Shown piece after piece: positions 11,801-24,446 of a stretch of DNA of 64,000 bases. Made by a program: the position numbers and the translations under genes. Within the stretch, counting starts at the first letter, position 1. Each line of letters begins with the position of its first letter. The DNA is from Gavia stellata (taxonomy: Eukaryota; Chordata; Aves; Gaviiformes; Gaviidae), in assembly GCF_030936135.1 (NCBI RefSeq), contig NC_082603.1, positions 24,642,880-24,706,879 of the forward strand, given 5' to 3'. A model generated the notes under the pieces. It worked only from the letters and a program-made list of their open reading frames with translations. It had not been told where the DNA came from and did no database searches.

Positions 11801-14800
11801 CTGAGTGCCTTTCTCACTGGGATAGTAACAAACCAGCACATCCTAGTGCAAAATAAACACCAGCTGTGTTTGGAGTGGGGATGCTAGAGTGGGAGTGTGT
11901 GGCTGGAGGGCTCGGTGGTTGAAGTCCACGGACCCCAGGACAGGTGAAATTCCTGGTGCTGATGGAGATGAGTGGGTGCTGCGGCTGCTGCCTGTAGGCA
12001 CAGACAGACACAAGTGCTGGGGACCCCCTAAGCGGCTGGGGGGTCTCCCCAGTGCAGGTCCAGAGGGATGGAGGCAGGGGCATCGCACAGACACCGCACG
12101 GTGGGACCCAACCATGCCCGGTCACCCCTCTGCCGGCCCGACCCGCAGCTCGCCCCCCTCTGCAGAGGGGACGCCGGGGGACCTGGCGGGTGCTAAGAAT
12201 CCAGGCTCTCGTCTCACGGGCAGAGGGGCCGGGGCTCGGAGGGGAGCTGCCGGCCTGAGCGGGGCGGAGGAGGAGGAGGGCCGGGTGCCAGGGTGATCCA
12301 CCGCCGCCGGGAGGGCTGGGAAGGGACCGGGCTCCCTCTGCGGACAGCTGCCCCTCACTGCAGCCGCCGGCAGAGCAGCCGGGGTCGGATCCTGCCCGGG
12401 TCCTGCGGCACCCTCAGGGATACTGTCACCCGCGGGCAGTGGGGACAGCCTGGCGTGGGTCCCCTGCGCCCCCGCTACTGGCAGGGACAGGAGCCCTCTC
12501 CTCCTGGGGTGCCCCACGCTTTGTGTGTGCCGGTGCTCCCCTGCACCTGGGCACCCATCGTCCTCAGAATGGCTCGTGTCCCTGGGGAGAGCTTGCAGGA
12601 GCTCCATAGGTAAAGTTGGGGGATGGCTCCCTTCGGAGCCGTTCACAGCAGGTAAAATCCAGATATCCCTGCCTCGTGCTGCTGAGAGTGTCCCCAAGCC
12701 TGAAAACAAGCTTCGGAATGCCCAGGGATGGGGATGGGTACAGGCAGCCTCTGGGCATGGCCAGGCTCTGCCATGCAGAGCTGCCTGTCCCCTGGACACG
12801 CACCCAGCAGGCCCTGCCATGGGGTTTTGCAGCTCTTAATGTTATTTGACAGCAGTAAAGGAAGCAGGGGACAGAGGGGACAGCTGCAAAAGGCTGGAAG
12901 GGATGGCCCAGGCCAGGGGAGCACCTGAGTGCATGGTACCCATGGGGTGGGATGCTAGGGTGATGGGCATGCAGACCCTGTTCAGGCTGGCCAGCCCTGA
13001 GCTCCCACTGCTCAGAGATGTTTAGGACTTTTTTTGGTCCAGGAGGCAGGGATTTTAGGACAAGCTGAAGATGAAAGGCTCAGTGTCTGAGTAGGATGAG
13101 GCGCAGCACATTTATGGGAGGACATGGGGCTGTCTTAGCTGTCAAGGGCAATCACAGGCTGGAGAGCATCACATCTGTCCTGGAGAAACAGGGGAAACTG
13201 AGATGGGATCTAATTAATAAAGACTGAACCAGTAGGGATCCTAACACACATTGCCTTTGCCTCGTGGAAACTTGACCTCGCCTGTCCAAACCTATTGGGT
13301 CCCTTTCCGAGACAAGTAATTCACTTGATAAAGATGCTGGGGAGACCAGCAGGTGGTCTGGTAAGATGAGCATGGTGGCACGTCCACACAGCACAGGGCT
13401 GCAAGCACTGAGGGATGCCCAGGTGAGCGCCCACAGCACCTTGCAGAGGGTCCACATGGGACATGGGGCAGCGAAGCATGTGGGTGCCTGGAGGCTGCTC
13501 TGCACTTCACGGTGGGGCAGGGGCCGTGCCAAGCCACTGCTGATTGAACTCTGCAGACCCAGATGATGCCATAGTGGGGAGGACGGAGCGACGCAGCGAG
13601 AAGCTGGAAACTGCGTGGGAACCAAATGCTGCATTTCTCCCAAAGCTGGGTGGAGTGGAAGAAGGGGGCAGCGGGCCTGGCTGGCAGGGAACAGCAGGAG
13701 TGCTGCCCTGAGGCTGGGGGACTGCGAATCTCTGAGCTCCAAGAGCCAGGGAGCGGTACCGGGGAGCAGCGGGTGCCCCGCTGCCGGCAGAGGGAGGCAG
13801 ACACCGAGGCGGGGAGAGCCGCGGCGGCGGGGCGGGGGATGCTCCGCACGGCCCCACCGGCCCGGGACCAGCGGCTGGAGGGGGCAGGAGGACGGGGGGA
13901 CATGGGGATAGGGGCCAAAGCCGGGGTACCCCACGGCCCGGGAGCTGCTCCAAGCCCAGCTGTGACTGAGCTCTGAGCCGTAATCTCGGGACGTAGCCCA
14001 AAGCCTGCTTCTGACCCCCCAACCAGCCCAGCACGGCACTGAGCGCCGGGATGGGAAGGTGCCGGCTTGGCCTAGGGTGCTTTGGGGTCGGGGAGGTGTG
14101 GACCTGCCCCAGTGGCACTGGCGTCCTCGCTGCATGGGCATGGAGCCTGTGCCATCATTCCCAGGAGCCCGGTCCCTCTGAGGTGCCGACCTCATCCTGC
14201 GCCGCATGAGAAACGTCGCTATCCCCACGGCCGTGCTTCTGTGCCTTGCACCCCATGGTGGGTGTTGGTCCTGGGGGTCCCGGGGCACATCTGGTGCTGC
14301 TGGTGCACCCACTGCATGTGCCTACGTGGGCTGTGCCTTGAGCTCCTCCACGGCCATCAGCACTGGATGGTGCCTGGGTGTGTCCCCAGCTAAATTTAAA
14401 GGACTTTGTGGTATAAATATTCTCAGTCATAAATAAACAGAGAGGCTAGATGTTTATCGGGGCCTTCCTGGCAGCCTCACTCCAGCGTGCCAGGCACCCC
14501 GCGCAGTCCCCGTGGTCCTCCCAGGGCTGTCCCTTCTGCTGGCAGCACAGCCAGGTCCTGCCTTGCCCGACGGGGATAGGGGACAGGGTCCTGCCCCATG
14601 CCATGGCACTGCCTCGATCCCACCAGACCCTTAGGGGAAAAGCTCCAGCAGCCGCTGTTGCCCCTCTGGAGATGTCAGCTCTGGCTGTTTGCTCGTGGGA
14701 GCGGGGATGGCACCAGGCTCTGTGCTGTCCCTGCCGCCAGCCCTGTTTGCCTGGTGCCCTGGGAACAGGTTTGCATGGGGACAGGGGGCAGTGGGGCTGG

Positions 14801-17800
14801 CACCCTGGCACCTGCTGTGGCTGGTGTGGCACCACCCACCTGGCCCTGGGAACTACACTGGGGACCTGTGCAGCTGCTGCTGTGGCCCTGGGGACCCTGA
14901 GGCACTGCTGGCCCAGCCCCTGAGCTGGTGCATGGGGAGTCCGGGGGCTGTGCTGGCACTGCCCCTTGGGGACAGGCCACCATGGGGACACTGTAGGGCA
15001 GGGCCAGAGCCACAATGAGGGGCAGGGCCAGGACCACAATAGGGGGAGGAGACAGGCTACAACGTGGGCTGAGCTGGAGGTGCTGGGGCGAAGCCAGGGT
15101 CTCCTGAATGGGAGGTGACAACCAGGCAGAGGGGCATGAGCAGCCCCACAGAACTGGCAGGAGGCTCCCGTGGGCCCAGTGCCCACGGGCTGCCCCAGCC
15201 CCGCCCCTGCCTGCCCACCATGAGTATCCCAGCATCGCTGCTGTGGAGCCACCTCATGCTGGCACCAGCCTGTGCACACCCGTCTGCAGTCACCCCCTCC
15301 CAGCCCCACCGGCAGGGAGCTCTGGAGCTCTGTGGGTGCCCGCTGGGAATAAGGGCTTTCTGTAGGATGTGCAGCCTCTCTGCAGCCCGTGGGATGGCAT
15401 CACGACCAGACCAGCAGCTCTGTGCCCCCACCTGCCCCTATCTCTGTACTCTGGGCCTGCAGACAGCAGGTTGGCCGCACCTTGCAGAGGTGTGAGGGAA
15501 AACCTCTGGCACATGGGCACCTGGTAAAAGGTCACCAGAATTTTCCTGGAGCCAGTCCCCAGCACTGGCAAACTGTTCCTGGCTGGCTTGGATCCGTCCT
15601 CTTCACCATCTGCAGCTGGGGGTTAATGAGTAGCTCCAGGGTACACAACTGGAGGGTCATTAAACAGCAGTCGAACAAGCCGGGGCTGCCAGCAGCACTC
15701 GAACAAAGGGGGCTGATTCACTGTTTGCCCTGCAACAATATTTACTGTGGCCAGGAGTGAGGGAATGTTTGTGCGGGGCAGGACGACGAGGCGACACGGG
15801 GACTGCCAGGGGAGGGCGGCCGCGCTGGGGAGAGGACCGTGCACGCTGCCACAGTCCTGCCTTCTGCAGGCAGGCTGCCTGGCATGGCCACACGTGCCCT
15901 TGGCTCAGTGGTGTGTCTCCGTGCCCCCCAGTGTGTCCATCCACCATGGGGAGCTGAGGTGACCAAGCTGCATGGGGCCGGACTCAGCATCAACCTACCT
16001 TAGCCCAGCAGCCTGCTCCAGCATCCTTGCTAGCCCATTGTCCTCAGGAACTCAGTCTGTTCCCAAGGGAGACAGGGAGATGGGGACAGGGGGAACAGGG
16101 ATGGGAGTACCTGGTTGAAGATGGGGAAAGCCCTCCTGGCTCCCCCCAGGAGATGTCTATCCCCAACCCTGGTGTGAGGCTGCTTGTGGCTCAGGGGTAG
16201 CTGGGAGGTATGCTGGGGGGTGACCTGTGTCCCCACTGATCCTCACTTGTCTCCTTTGCTGTCCCCAGAAAGCCAATGGGGGAAGGTTGCTTGCTGATAA
16301 GCTCACTACCTAATTAGCCCCAACTGAAGATGTGTCACGTTCACAGTCGATAACGCTCATGCTCATACAGATGTGTACACGCACACACGTGTCTGCGCAC
16401 ACTCAGCAGCCCCAGGGCCGGGACACCCACAGGGGAACACACTGCATCCCCTGGGAGATGCTAAGACAAGAGAGGTGTTCACCAAAGACGCTTCTTCATG
16501 CCAGGGCCTGCCACACAGCCGGCTTCCCTAACGCAGCGGTGATGGGCTGGGGCACGCAGGCTGTACCATCCCCATGAGCCCTTGTGCCGCTCCAGCTCCC
16601 AGCCCTCTTGGCACTGCTTGGCACAGTCTCTTCCCACAGCTGTGCATGTACTGCACCTTGCTGGGTCATCTCTCCGCACCCTGCCTGGATCAACCTCCCA
16701 CCCATATGCAGGGGCAGGAGCTGCCAGGCTGTCAGTGGCTGGTGGCTGTCGGGATCAGGAAGCACCCTCCAGCTCATCCAGGCACGTGCCCCCAGCATAG
16801 GGACCGTGCCAGCCGTGGCGGGTGTGCATGTGCAGCTGCAGGGTGGGTGAGCAGCTGGCACCGACCCCAGCTTCCTCCCCAGTATCCCACTGGTGCATCC
16901 GGACTCACGTCCATGGGGCAGAGGGGTCCCGGTCACGTACAGCGGCACTGCAAGTGCCCTGCCCCAGCAAGGGGGGCTGCCCACCTGGCCTGCACAGGCT
17001 CATGGTGCAGCAGCCCACCTGCACACCCCTCCCTGCCCCTCCGGGCCCTACAGCCGCCTGAGCTGAGGGCGGAGAGGGGCAGATTCCTTTCCAGGTGGAG
17101 GATTTCTCTCCTCAGGAGCAGTGAATTATCCCCAGCCCATCGCACGCGATCCATCTGCCTCTCCACCCACCTGCTTGCCAGGCTGCAGGCACGGTGCCCG
17201 CCCGGTGTCCTGAGTGCACCGGGGTCCCACTGCAGGGTCCTGTGTGTGCACACCCTGTGTCCAGCATGGGCTCCCCATGTCCTTGCAGCCTCACAGGGTG
17301 CAGGACCCTGGCAGGGCTGAAGCATGTTTGAGCGCTGGCTGTGTGAGCTTGGCTAAAGTGGGGACCTGCTCCTCCATCCCCAAAGGCCTGAGAGCACCCT
17401 CAGCACCCAGAGCAGGGTGTCCTGCTTCTCTCTCTACTCTGCCTGGCTGGTCCCGGGTACAGCATCCAGCTCAGCACACGCAGACCCAGACGACCCTGTA
17501 CCTGGGTCCCAGCAGCCATGGGCTTGAATATGTATCCCCAACAGTGTCAGCTGATGTGTGGCCCTGTGCTGGCCCCTGCATGGGTGAGCAGCGTGGGGGG
17601 CAACTGGCCCCATTCATCTCTGCACCTCATGCTGTTCTGGCCCGGGGTTGATACAGGTTGGAGCCTGCTGTCCAGGCATCCATCCCCTGCTGGATATACC
17701 CTGGCCACCAGAAACATGGTGTCCCAAGACAGGACATGATGGCTGGATGGGTTTCCTAGCTGGGACCAGGATCCCCAGGCCTGGGGGTGACAGTGCTGGG

Positions 17801-20800
17801 GATGTCCCCCCAGCCGACACACTGGGGCTGGTCAGCCGAGCTGGAGCCAGGACTCCTGGGTCCCCAGCCAGGCTCCCGCAGCTGAGGCATCTCTTTAGTG
17901 CAGCACTGCAGGTGGGTGGGAATGGCCAGGACTTGCTGAGTTCAACCCTTTGGTACCCACTCTTTGCCCGGGGCATCCTCATCCACCTGCCTCTGTCGAG
18001 GGCAGGAGCAGAGGGGACAAAAGCCTGTCATTACAGGGAAGCCTCCCTGTGCCCAGAGCCAGCCCCCTGTCCTGCTAATCACACTCCCCTCTTTAGCCAG
18101 CCCCTCATTCAGCCCTGATGAAGGGGAACAGCAGGGGATCCAATTAGAGCCAAAATGACAGGCTGGGGCAGGGATCCTGTTCTACCTGTCCTGGCCCTGG
18201 GCAAGCATTGCTCATGGGGTGAGGGCCCCGGCGGGCCAATGTGGGGAACAGCAGGGACAATGTGGGCTTGTTGGGGTGCTGGTGTCCAGCACACTTGCCC
18301 TAGACACCACTGCAATTTACTGGCACTGGAGCCAGGGCAGGGGCTGCAGATGCCGCCCTGATGCTGCTACAGGGGATTGGCCCATGCTCTGCATGTGCCT
18401 GTCTGTGTCAGGCATGTAGAGCCCTGTGCACATGCATGTGCAGGTGTACCAGGCTCTGCCACCCTCTTGTGCCCGGGAGTAGGTTTCTCCAGCAGTGTGA
18501 ATTGCTGCTGTCCCATCCAGGGCAATGCACTTGCTGCTTTACACCACAGCAGGCCCTGGCCCTGCCATGCAATCGCCACTGGCTGCAGCGGGCAAAGCTG
18601 CCCCCCAGATACCCACTCTGGGGTACAGCCTGGCCCCTGCCATGGCCCCATCCCTGCACCTCCACCCTGCTGCCTCCTATCCCGGCACCCCCACCCTGCT
18701 GCCCTGCAGGGACCATGGTGACTCTTGGGTATCCCCAACATGGCCACACCAACTCCCCCATCCCAACCCACTCCCAGGGACACTCATGATGCTGGATGGG
18801 ACCACGCAAGCTGGGATCATCCTGGCTTTGCCAGGGCATCTGGACTTGTCAGTGGCCCCAAAGTCTGGGTTCCTATGGCTGGTGCATCCTCACCCTCTGG
18901 GTGCTGGCAAGGAGAGGGTGCAGGGCAGGCTGTGGCAGCCCGGGCAGGGAAGGGTTACAGCCACAGCAGGACTAGGTTCCCAGCAACTTCCCAGGAGGAG
19001 CTATGGGGCTCATTAACCAGATGGTGATGGCAGGGATGGGAGGGAAGTCATTAGGGATGGAGAGCCCAGCTCAAGGGCCCAGCCTTCTGGCACCAGAAGG
19101 GCTCTATCCCTCCTCTGCCAGCCAGGATACAGCCGCTTGCTCAGGGAGGAGACCCTGACTCAGCAGTGGGGCTGTCCAGCCCCACTCCTCCATCCCATGG
19201 GCTGCCCCAGTGGTGCTGCCATCACTTAACTTCTGCCCTCGCACCCAGCACCCTGTGCAGCGGCTGCTAGGACACGACACCCAAGGGGCTCCCCGAAAGG
19301 CTTGTGATGAAGGGAGTCCTTCTGTCCCTCTGGTGGGGGTGCAGCCCCTGGGTCTGGTGAGGGTACCAGGGGGGGCTTCTAGCCCACGGGTCCTTTGTCT
19401 CTCTTCCAGGGGATTACCCCACTGGGACCCTGACTGCCCCTGCGCTTCCCAGGCAGCCCCAGTGCTGGGTGGGGAGAGCTGTGGGTAATTACAGACCCCG
19501 GCAGCAATGCTAATCACCAGTTGTGGGAATAAACGGATCAGATCGGGGTGCCTGGGGGCCTGCACCTCCCCTGTCCCAGCCAAGAGCCTGTGTCCTGCCC
19601 AGCATGGCCAGGAGGAGGGCATGCAGACACAGCCTAGCATGGCCTGGGGCGGGGGGATGTCCCCAGGACAGTACCCTGGCTTCTGGGGACCCTGAAATGG
19701 GTCTGGCAATGCCACAGTACCCAAGCCCCACACTCCAGCTCTCCCTGAAGGATGCTCTGAGACTGCACAGGGCTGGGCAGGGCTGCTGGCTTGGTGCCCG
19801 TGGCTTCTCTGGGGCTTAACCCATCTCTGGGGCTTAACCCAAAACATCTCTTCCACCATGCTCTCTACCTCGGTTTCCCCATGTGCAGAAGGAGGGGTGG
19901 GCGAGTGTGTGCGTGAGCTGTCCTGCTGCCGGGGCAGGAGTGGTGTCACACCTGAGCTGCCCTGGGCAGGCTGCGGGGACAGTGAGGCACGGCAGGGCTT
20001 GGCACAGCAAGTGGCTCCCACGTGCCTGCCTGCGGCCACGGCTACACCCTCTGCTCAAAACCGCGTCCTCACCCCCGGAGCAGAGCTGCGGGCGGCTCTG
20101 GGCAGGGAAGGGGTTTTCCATGGGCAACGTGAATTTGGCAGAAGGTCTGGCCTCTCCCCAAGGCCGAGCATCCCCGTGTGGCCGGTACCGTCCTGCGCAG
20201 CGGGAGGGAGAGCCCTGCTCCCCGGAGCCATCCCAGCCCGGCTTTGTCTGCCCAGCTCCCAGCTTCAGGAAGGCCCTGCCCTCCTGCCTGGCCCTGGTGG
20301 GCACCTCTCCCTGGTCTCCAGCACTGCGAGATGCCTGTCTCCACCTGCACTGATCCTCCTGGCACGTCCTCCAGCTGCGGTGGCAAACGAACGGCGCCCA
20401 CGCTGCCCGCCTGGGCCTGACTTGCCCAGCCAGTCTGGCGGAGAGGCGGCAGGTTTCTCCCCACACCTTCTGGACATGGTGTGACTCAGTGCCCGCACAC
20501 CACCAGCATCACCCAGGCAGGGCGGCTGTGGCACCCCAAGGAGCTGGCCAGCACCGGGGCGGGATGCCGGAGTTGGGGCACAGAGCCGGGGAGGCAGGGC
20601 AGGGGCCAGGTCGATGCGTTGCCCCGGCTTGGTGCTCCAGGAACTTGCCCATCCAGACGGGGAAGAGGCAGGTGCCAAGCAGCCATCCGGGAAATCGTGG
20701 CAAGACCCGACACGACTGGCCTGACAGGCTGCGAAACAGCCGGAAAGAGACAGCCTGGCCCCTGTGTCACAGCTTGGAGCCACCGCTCTGGGGAGAGGCA

Positions 20801-20915
20801 CCAGGAAGGGCTTGGGGCTGCTCCCCAGCCACCTGCTCGCACGAGAGCTCACCAACCTGCTGCCGAGTGAGCCGGCAGTGCTCACCGCTGCGCGCCAGGA
20901 ACTGCTACCAGGGAC
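11801..20915. other. GC-rich non-coding DNA with small CpG patches, no gene seen
   Basis: Nothing in this 9 kb stretch is recognisable as a gene. Two small CpG-richer patches occur near 12120-12440 and 13740-13880. A short AT-rich patch near 14390-14450 contains TATAAATA and AATAAA strings but no supporting gene structure. A small CA-repeat patch lies near 16370-16400. Confidence 0.55.
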
Positions 20916-21530
20916 GATTGCACATGTATGCATGCGGTCCAGGTGGACGGACACACACCCTGACACCACGTGCACCTTGCAGTGTGCACCCCTGTATATA
21001 CATGCATGCCCCCCGACTGTGCCCCCCCTGCAGGTGTTGCACACATCTCTGCATATCCCACATGCATGCACAGGCCTCCCCACACATGCACCCCCAAACA
21101 TGCTGTGCATACATCAGCATCCCCCCCACACATGCACTTTTTCAAATGCTCCCATCTGAACCCATGTGCATGTGTACCCCTCACATGCACCCACACCCTG
21201 CACACGTATATATGTGCCCTACACACAGGCATAGGTTGCATACACACCACACACACCCACCACATCCATGCATAGGCCACCCAGACCCCACATTATGGAT
21301 TCAGCCCCCCATGGCCCATGTGCACACCCATTACACATGCAAACCCCCCACGTGCCCACACATCCCATCACCCCACTCCTTCCCCTGCCCCACAGCTCAG
21401 TTCAGGCTTGCATGTACCTGCACGTCACATGGGGACACGGACACGTGGCACATTCCCACGGACATGCCCAGACCACACGCCTCCACGCTCCTGTACATCC
21501 CCCATGCACACCGACCCCCCACCTGGCTGC
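20916..21530. repeat. CA/CATGCA-rich degenerate repeat tract
   Basis: Imperfect ACACATGCAC-type units alternate with C-rich spacers, similar in style to the tract at 5.66-6.56 kb. The hypothetical translations through it are rich in His, Pro, Thr and Cys and reflect the repeat, not a protein. Confidence 0.65.
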
Positions 21531-24265
21531 CGGGCGGGATGTAGGATGGGGGCCCCATGCATCCTTCTGGGCAGGGGGCTGCCAGGAGACCCTGGCCACC
21601 CCCAGCCCTCAGTCGGGGCAGGAGGCAGGGGAGGTGGCAGAGCTGGGTTGCTGGAGCGGGACAGGAGGGAGGGAGCATCCTCACCCTGTGCTGACTCCTC
21701 CAGGCACCCAGTGCCCCCTCCTTCTGCACCCTATCCCCACAGCTTCCCCAGCACCCAGTGCCACCAGCCAAGTGCTTCCTGTGTGCCCGAGGCCTCAGTG
21801 GGCTACGTTTGCAACTGCCAGGCCATCCCTGGTGCCGGGGGTGACACTCACGGTGTGCCCAGATGGGGATGTGGGGCAGTGCAGGTGGCCGCAAGCAGGG
21901 GCTGGGGCTGGAGCGGGCAGGCTGCTGGCAGGGTGAGGTTGCTGGCAGCACTGCTGCACTCTTCGAAAGTCAGGCGTGGTGAGCTGGGGCAGGAGGCTGC
22001 AGGAGGTTAGCGAGGCTGCGTGCAGCGCCCAGAGCCAGGGTGCTGTGGCCCAGAGTGGTGGCAGAGGATGTAAACCACTTCCCCAGGCTGCTTGGGGCGA
22101 AGGGGACAAGAGTGGGTGCTCCACATGGGGTGCAGCACCCCCAGCACTGACGCTTTCCCACAGCAAAGCAGAAGCATTTGCCCTGTGCTGCTGGGGTCCA
22201 GGGTGGGAAACCCAGCTCCGGGGCAGGGGAGGGCACGCCGGAGGGTCCGCACAGGGACAGGCACCCATCACCTCACACAGAGACGTGCGCAGCCGTTGGA
22301 GCCAGCACAGGCTGCTAGCATGGCCAGGCGCAGGTAAAGGTTTTGGCAGCGGAGGTGCCGGTGACTCAGAGCTGGGAGGAATGTGGAAAATGCAGCTCGG
22401 CCGCCATGCCACGTGAGATGCAGGCAGGGCCAGGCCTGCCAGCGCGGCTGGGCTCCAGCGCCGCGTGCACTGCATTGCGCACAGCGACGCTCGGCCGGGG
22501 CAGTGAGTGCGCCCTGCTGACGAGGTGCCGTGAAGGCCCTAATTAAGTGTGTGGGTCGCCGGGACAGGTTCAGCTTGCCCTCCTCTGCAGTGTTGAGCAA
22601 CTGTGCGGTAGGCTGGCACAGTGTGGCCGCCTGCCCAGCTGGCAGCAGTAGCTGGCCGGGATGCTTTTGGGAGCCCAGGGGCCACGGGCTCAGCCCCTAC
22701 CTGCCACAGCCCTATGCTGGGTGATGGTTGCAGGTGACGGCTTCACCGGTGAACACTAGTGGCTGGGCAGTGTGAAGAAAAGCTGCTTGAGCTTGCAGGG
22801 TGGCGAGGTGTGGGAAGTGGGGAACCCACCTCGAGGCTTGTGTATCCCACTGTGACATGCCACTGCTGTGGTGCCAATGGATACTGTCAATCAATGCCCC
22901 CACTGCCCTCCAAGATGCTCAGTCCAGCCCCAGCCCTCCCCTGGTGTGTTTGCTCCCAAACAGACCTCATGCTGCTGGAAGAAGCTGCCCAGGGACCCCC
23001 CAGTCCTCCCAAGGTGTCATTTGGAGGTGGCACAAGCTGCTTCTCTGATCCCAAGTGCCTCCAACCACCCAGGGACAGGCAGAGGATGGCCCTGCAGACT
23101 GGGTATTGCTGGCAAGACCTGGAGCACCAGCATTTGCAGGCGATGTTGCCTTCAACCAGGGATGGAGAAGACCTCACAGGAGCAGACAAGCAGCAGCTCC
23201 TGGGCACCTTCACTCTCCACCCATGGCAGAGCTTGTGCATCCCTCTGGGCAGGGCCAGTGTGCGCCCAAAGGGAAGTGGCCGAGGGATTTAATGCCGCAG
23301 GGAGAGGGAAAGGCTGCAGAGAGGTGGGTCCCAGCTGGCGGCTTTCCTGGTGCATCCCAGGAGCATAGGCAGGACTCGGGCTGGCAGCACTGGCAGGAAT
23401 GGGGCCGGCTGCAATCCAATTAACCATGGTGCTCAGTCACCAGGTCAAAAGCTGGCTGAGTGAGGCCATTGACAGAATGCATGGCAGAGGCCAAATCCAG
23501 GCTGCAAAGTGCAAGAGGGTTGTTGGCATCTTCTCTTCCACCCGTGACTGTGCTGACGACCCCCTCCTAGACCAGGGACCGGTCTTTGGGGTCCAGGTGG
23601 GATGAAAATAGTGTCCAAAGATTTGGTTTTGGGAAAACAGCCATGTGACACTTGCCTGCTTGTCCTTGTCCTACCAAGGGATGACTTGGAAAGATGAAGA
23701 GCTAGGGCAGAGGGGTTCAGGAACCAGGGAGCATTCACCATTCATGTGGTGGTCTAGGGGCCAGGGAGGTGTTTACAGGCAGGACTGGTTCAGATGCCTA
23801 GAAGAGGGGGTGAGAGCCAAGAGGTGAAGCCATAGCCGGGGTAGGGACATCTGGGGACAGAGGACACCCTCTGGACCACAGGCAGTGAAAGGCGGGAGGG
23901 CAGGAAGCTGTGGGGTCAAAGTGAGTCAGGTGAGAGTCATGGCCAAACAAAAGGTGAGATGCTTGGATAAGAACCGCAGCTGACTCAGAGTTTCCATCTC
24001 TTCCAGAGGGTGACCACAGCGGATGGCCAGGGACCAGCCGGGATCCCTCTTTGCATGGAGCCAGTGCTGGGAGGAGGTGGCGATTGCATCCTGATGCCTT
24101 CGAGACCCCGGAGCCCAGACCTGATGTGGGGAGCAGCACCTGCTGCTGCCCAGGGCCCCCATCCAGCATCGGTGTCCTGTGGCATGGGAGGTCCCAGGGG
24201 GATCCCAGCAGGAGCCCAGCAGCCAGCCTGGGAACCTCGGCTGAGAGCCCATACCTTCCTGGAGT
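21531..24265. other. GC-rich non-coding DNA, no gene seen
   Basis: No recognisable coding exon, RNA gene or intact mobile element. A TAATTA/TTAAGTG patch near 22538-22550 is an isolated homeobox-type motif only. Confidence 0.55.
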
Positions 24266-24446
24266 GCCCAGGCAGAGGCTGTTTGAATTAAATAGGAAAG
24301 ATTTCCCCCTTATTAGCAGCCTATTAATCACATTCAGTTCTTTTTAAATTGAGCTGTTGCACAATAGGTTGAGTAACAGCCTAATAACAGGCTGTAAATC
24401 TCAGTTTGCTCTCCGGGAGATTACAGATGTTAATAACAGATAATGA
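24266..24446. promoter_or_regulatory. AT-rich candidate conserved non-coding element with a palindrome
   Basis: About 180 bp of AT-rich sequence are sharply bounded by GC-rich DNA. It carries several TTAAT/TTAAATT homeobox-like cores, a perfect 7-bp inverted repeat (ACAGCCT at 24376-24382, AGGCTGT at 24389-24395, 6-nt spacer) and an AGATAA GATA site at 24439-24444. This density of factor-type motifs in a compositional island is what a distal enhancer looks like, but conservation has not been tested. Confidence 0.35.
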
